From assembly GCF_001679645.1 (NCBI RefSeq), contig NZ_LRUN01000085.1, positions 1 through 51,021 of the forward strand: 51,021 nt of DNA, read 5' to 3'. The position numbers and the translations under genes are program-made. Under the pieces are notes generated by a model. That model saw only the letters and a list, made by a program, of their open reading frames with translations, was not told the DNA's origin and did not search any database. Positions 50,866 through 51,021 of this stretch are shown one piece after another. Position 1 is the stretch's first letter; every line of letters starts with the position of its first letter. The DNA is from Pseudomonas bananamidigenes (GTDB lineage Bacteria > Pseudomonadota > Gammaproteobacteria > Pseudomonadales > Pseudomonadaceae).

Positions 50866-51021
50866 TCGCCCCACTTCCGGCGCTGTCGAAACGGAAAACT
50901 CCTTGAGATTCAATGAGTTCAGCGATTTTCGATGGCGAGTTGCTTCAGTTCATCGAAGCCTGGAAGGAGTTGAAAGAGCGGTGGTGTTTGGCTCTTTTGA
51001 CGGTTCGGTCTTCTCGATCGA

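Noticed and set aside
50913..51021. An ATG-started open frame reading MSSAIFDGELLQF to the window end
   Set aside because: It lies 48 nt after a stable-RNA-type promoter, has a poor ribosome binding site and shows no family resemblance. An rRNA leader explains the stretch better.

Overview
The window is chromosomal DNA of a Pseudomonas, most likely from the P. fluorescens group. Diagnostic features are the cbrX-cbrA-cbrB-crcZ-pcnB locus, a PrrF-type iron sRNA beside a cyclic-nucleotide-binding protein gene, sigma-54 promoters ahead of pilA and crcZ, the ndh/DUF3094/MOSC/DUF1780 block next to pilBCD-coaE-yacG, and two REPIN-type palindromic repeats built on the GTGGGAGCGAGCTTGCTCGC word. Gene order agrees, from memory, with several separate blocks of the P. 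aeruginosa PAO1 map joined together. I see no prophage, insertion sequence, CRISPR array or obvious genomic island. This is mainly core genome, and the interest lies in small genes, RNAs and regulatory structures.

Layout. 1-710: a stringent-type promoter and tRNA genes Asn(GTT), Pro(TGG), Lys(TTT), with a second identical Pro(TGG) after an internal terminator. 812-5273: a secreted EF-hand protein with two EGKCG motifs, type II NADH dehydrogenase, a tiny DUF3094 membrane protein, a MOSC protein, a DUF1780 protein, a CbiM-like membrane protein and a small conserved protein. 5279-10560: yacG-coaE-pilD-pilC-pilB on the minus strand, with divergent pilA under a sigma-54 promoter. 10860-15751: a BON-domain periplasmic protein, a DUF2845 protein translationally coupled to a large AsmA/DUF748 protein, and an RlmI-like methyltransferase. 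15852-23919: acsA, pgi, panC-panB, folK and pcnB. 24084-29222: CrcZ sRNA and cbrXAB, the carbon/nitrogen balance system. 29300-30723: gluQ and dksA. 31057-36963: an aminotransferase-sfsA pair, a Rieske protein, and a Fur-box-preceded heme ABC transporter (hmuTUV) with a ChaN lipoprotein. 36977-40459: PrrF, a CNB-domain protein, a TfoX C-terminal-like protein, a pentapeptide-repeat protein and an APH-ATPase fusion. 40577-44443: mrcB (PBP1B), a TPR lipoprotein, a YqcC protein and a DUF4124 protein. 44444-50834: ilvI-ilvH-ilvC behind a long structured leader, then pssA and msrPQ. 50838 to the end: a strong promoter and leader that look like the upstream region of an rRNA operon lying just outside the window.

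How the parts work together. CbrAB activates CrcZ through sigma-54, and CrcZ titrates Hfq/Crc to relieve carbon catabolite repression. A consensus CbrB box and a weaker one, the sigma-54 promoter and six A-rich Crc/Hfq target motifs are all readable here. Iron control is represented by a Fur box over the PrrF promoter and another ahead of the heme transporter. The pil cluster holds the type IV pilus assembly ATPase, platform protein, prepilin peptidase and major pilin.

Best second-look items: the EGKCG/EF-hand secreted protein, which resembles precursors of copper-binding modified peptides; the large inverted-repeat leader of ilvI; a 10-bp hairpin that buries the msrP ribosome binding site; three different palindromes upstream of the BON gene; and the single PrrF copy where P. 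aeruginosa has a tandem pair.
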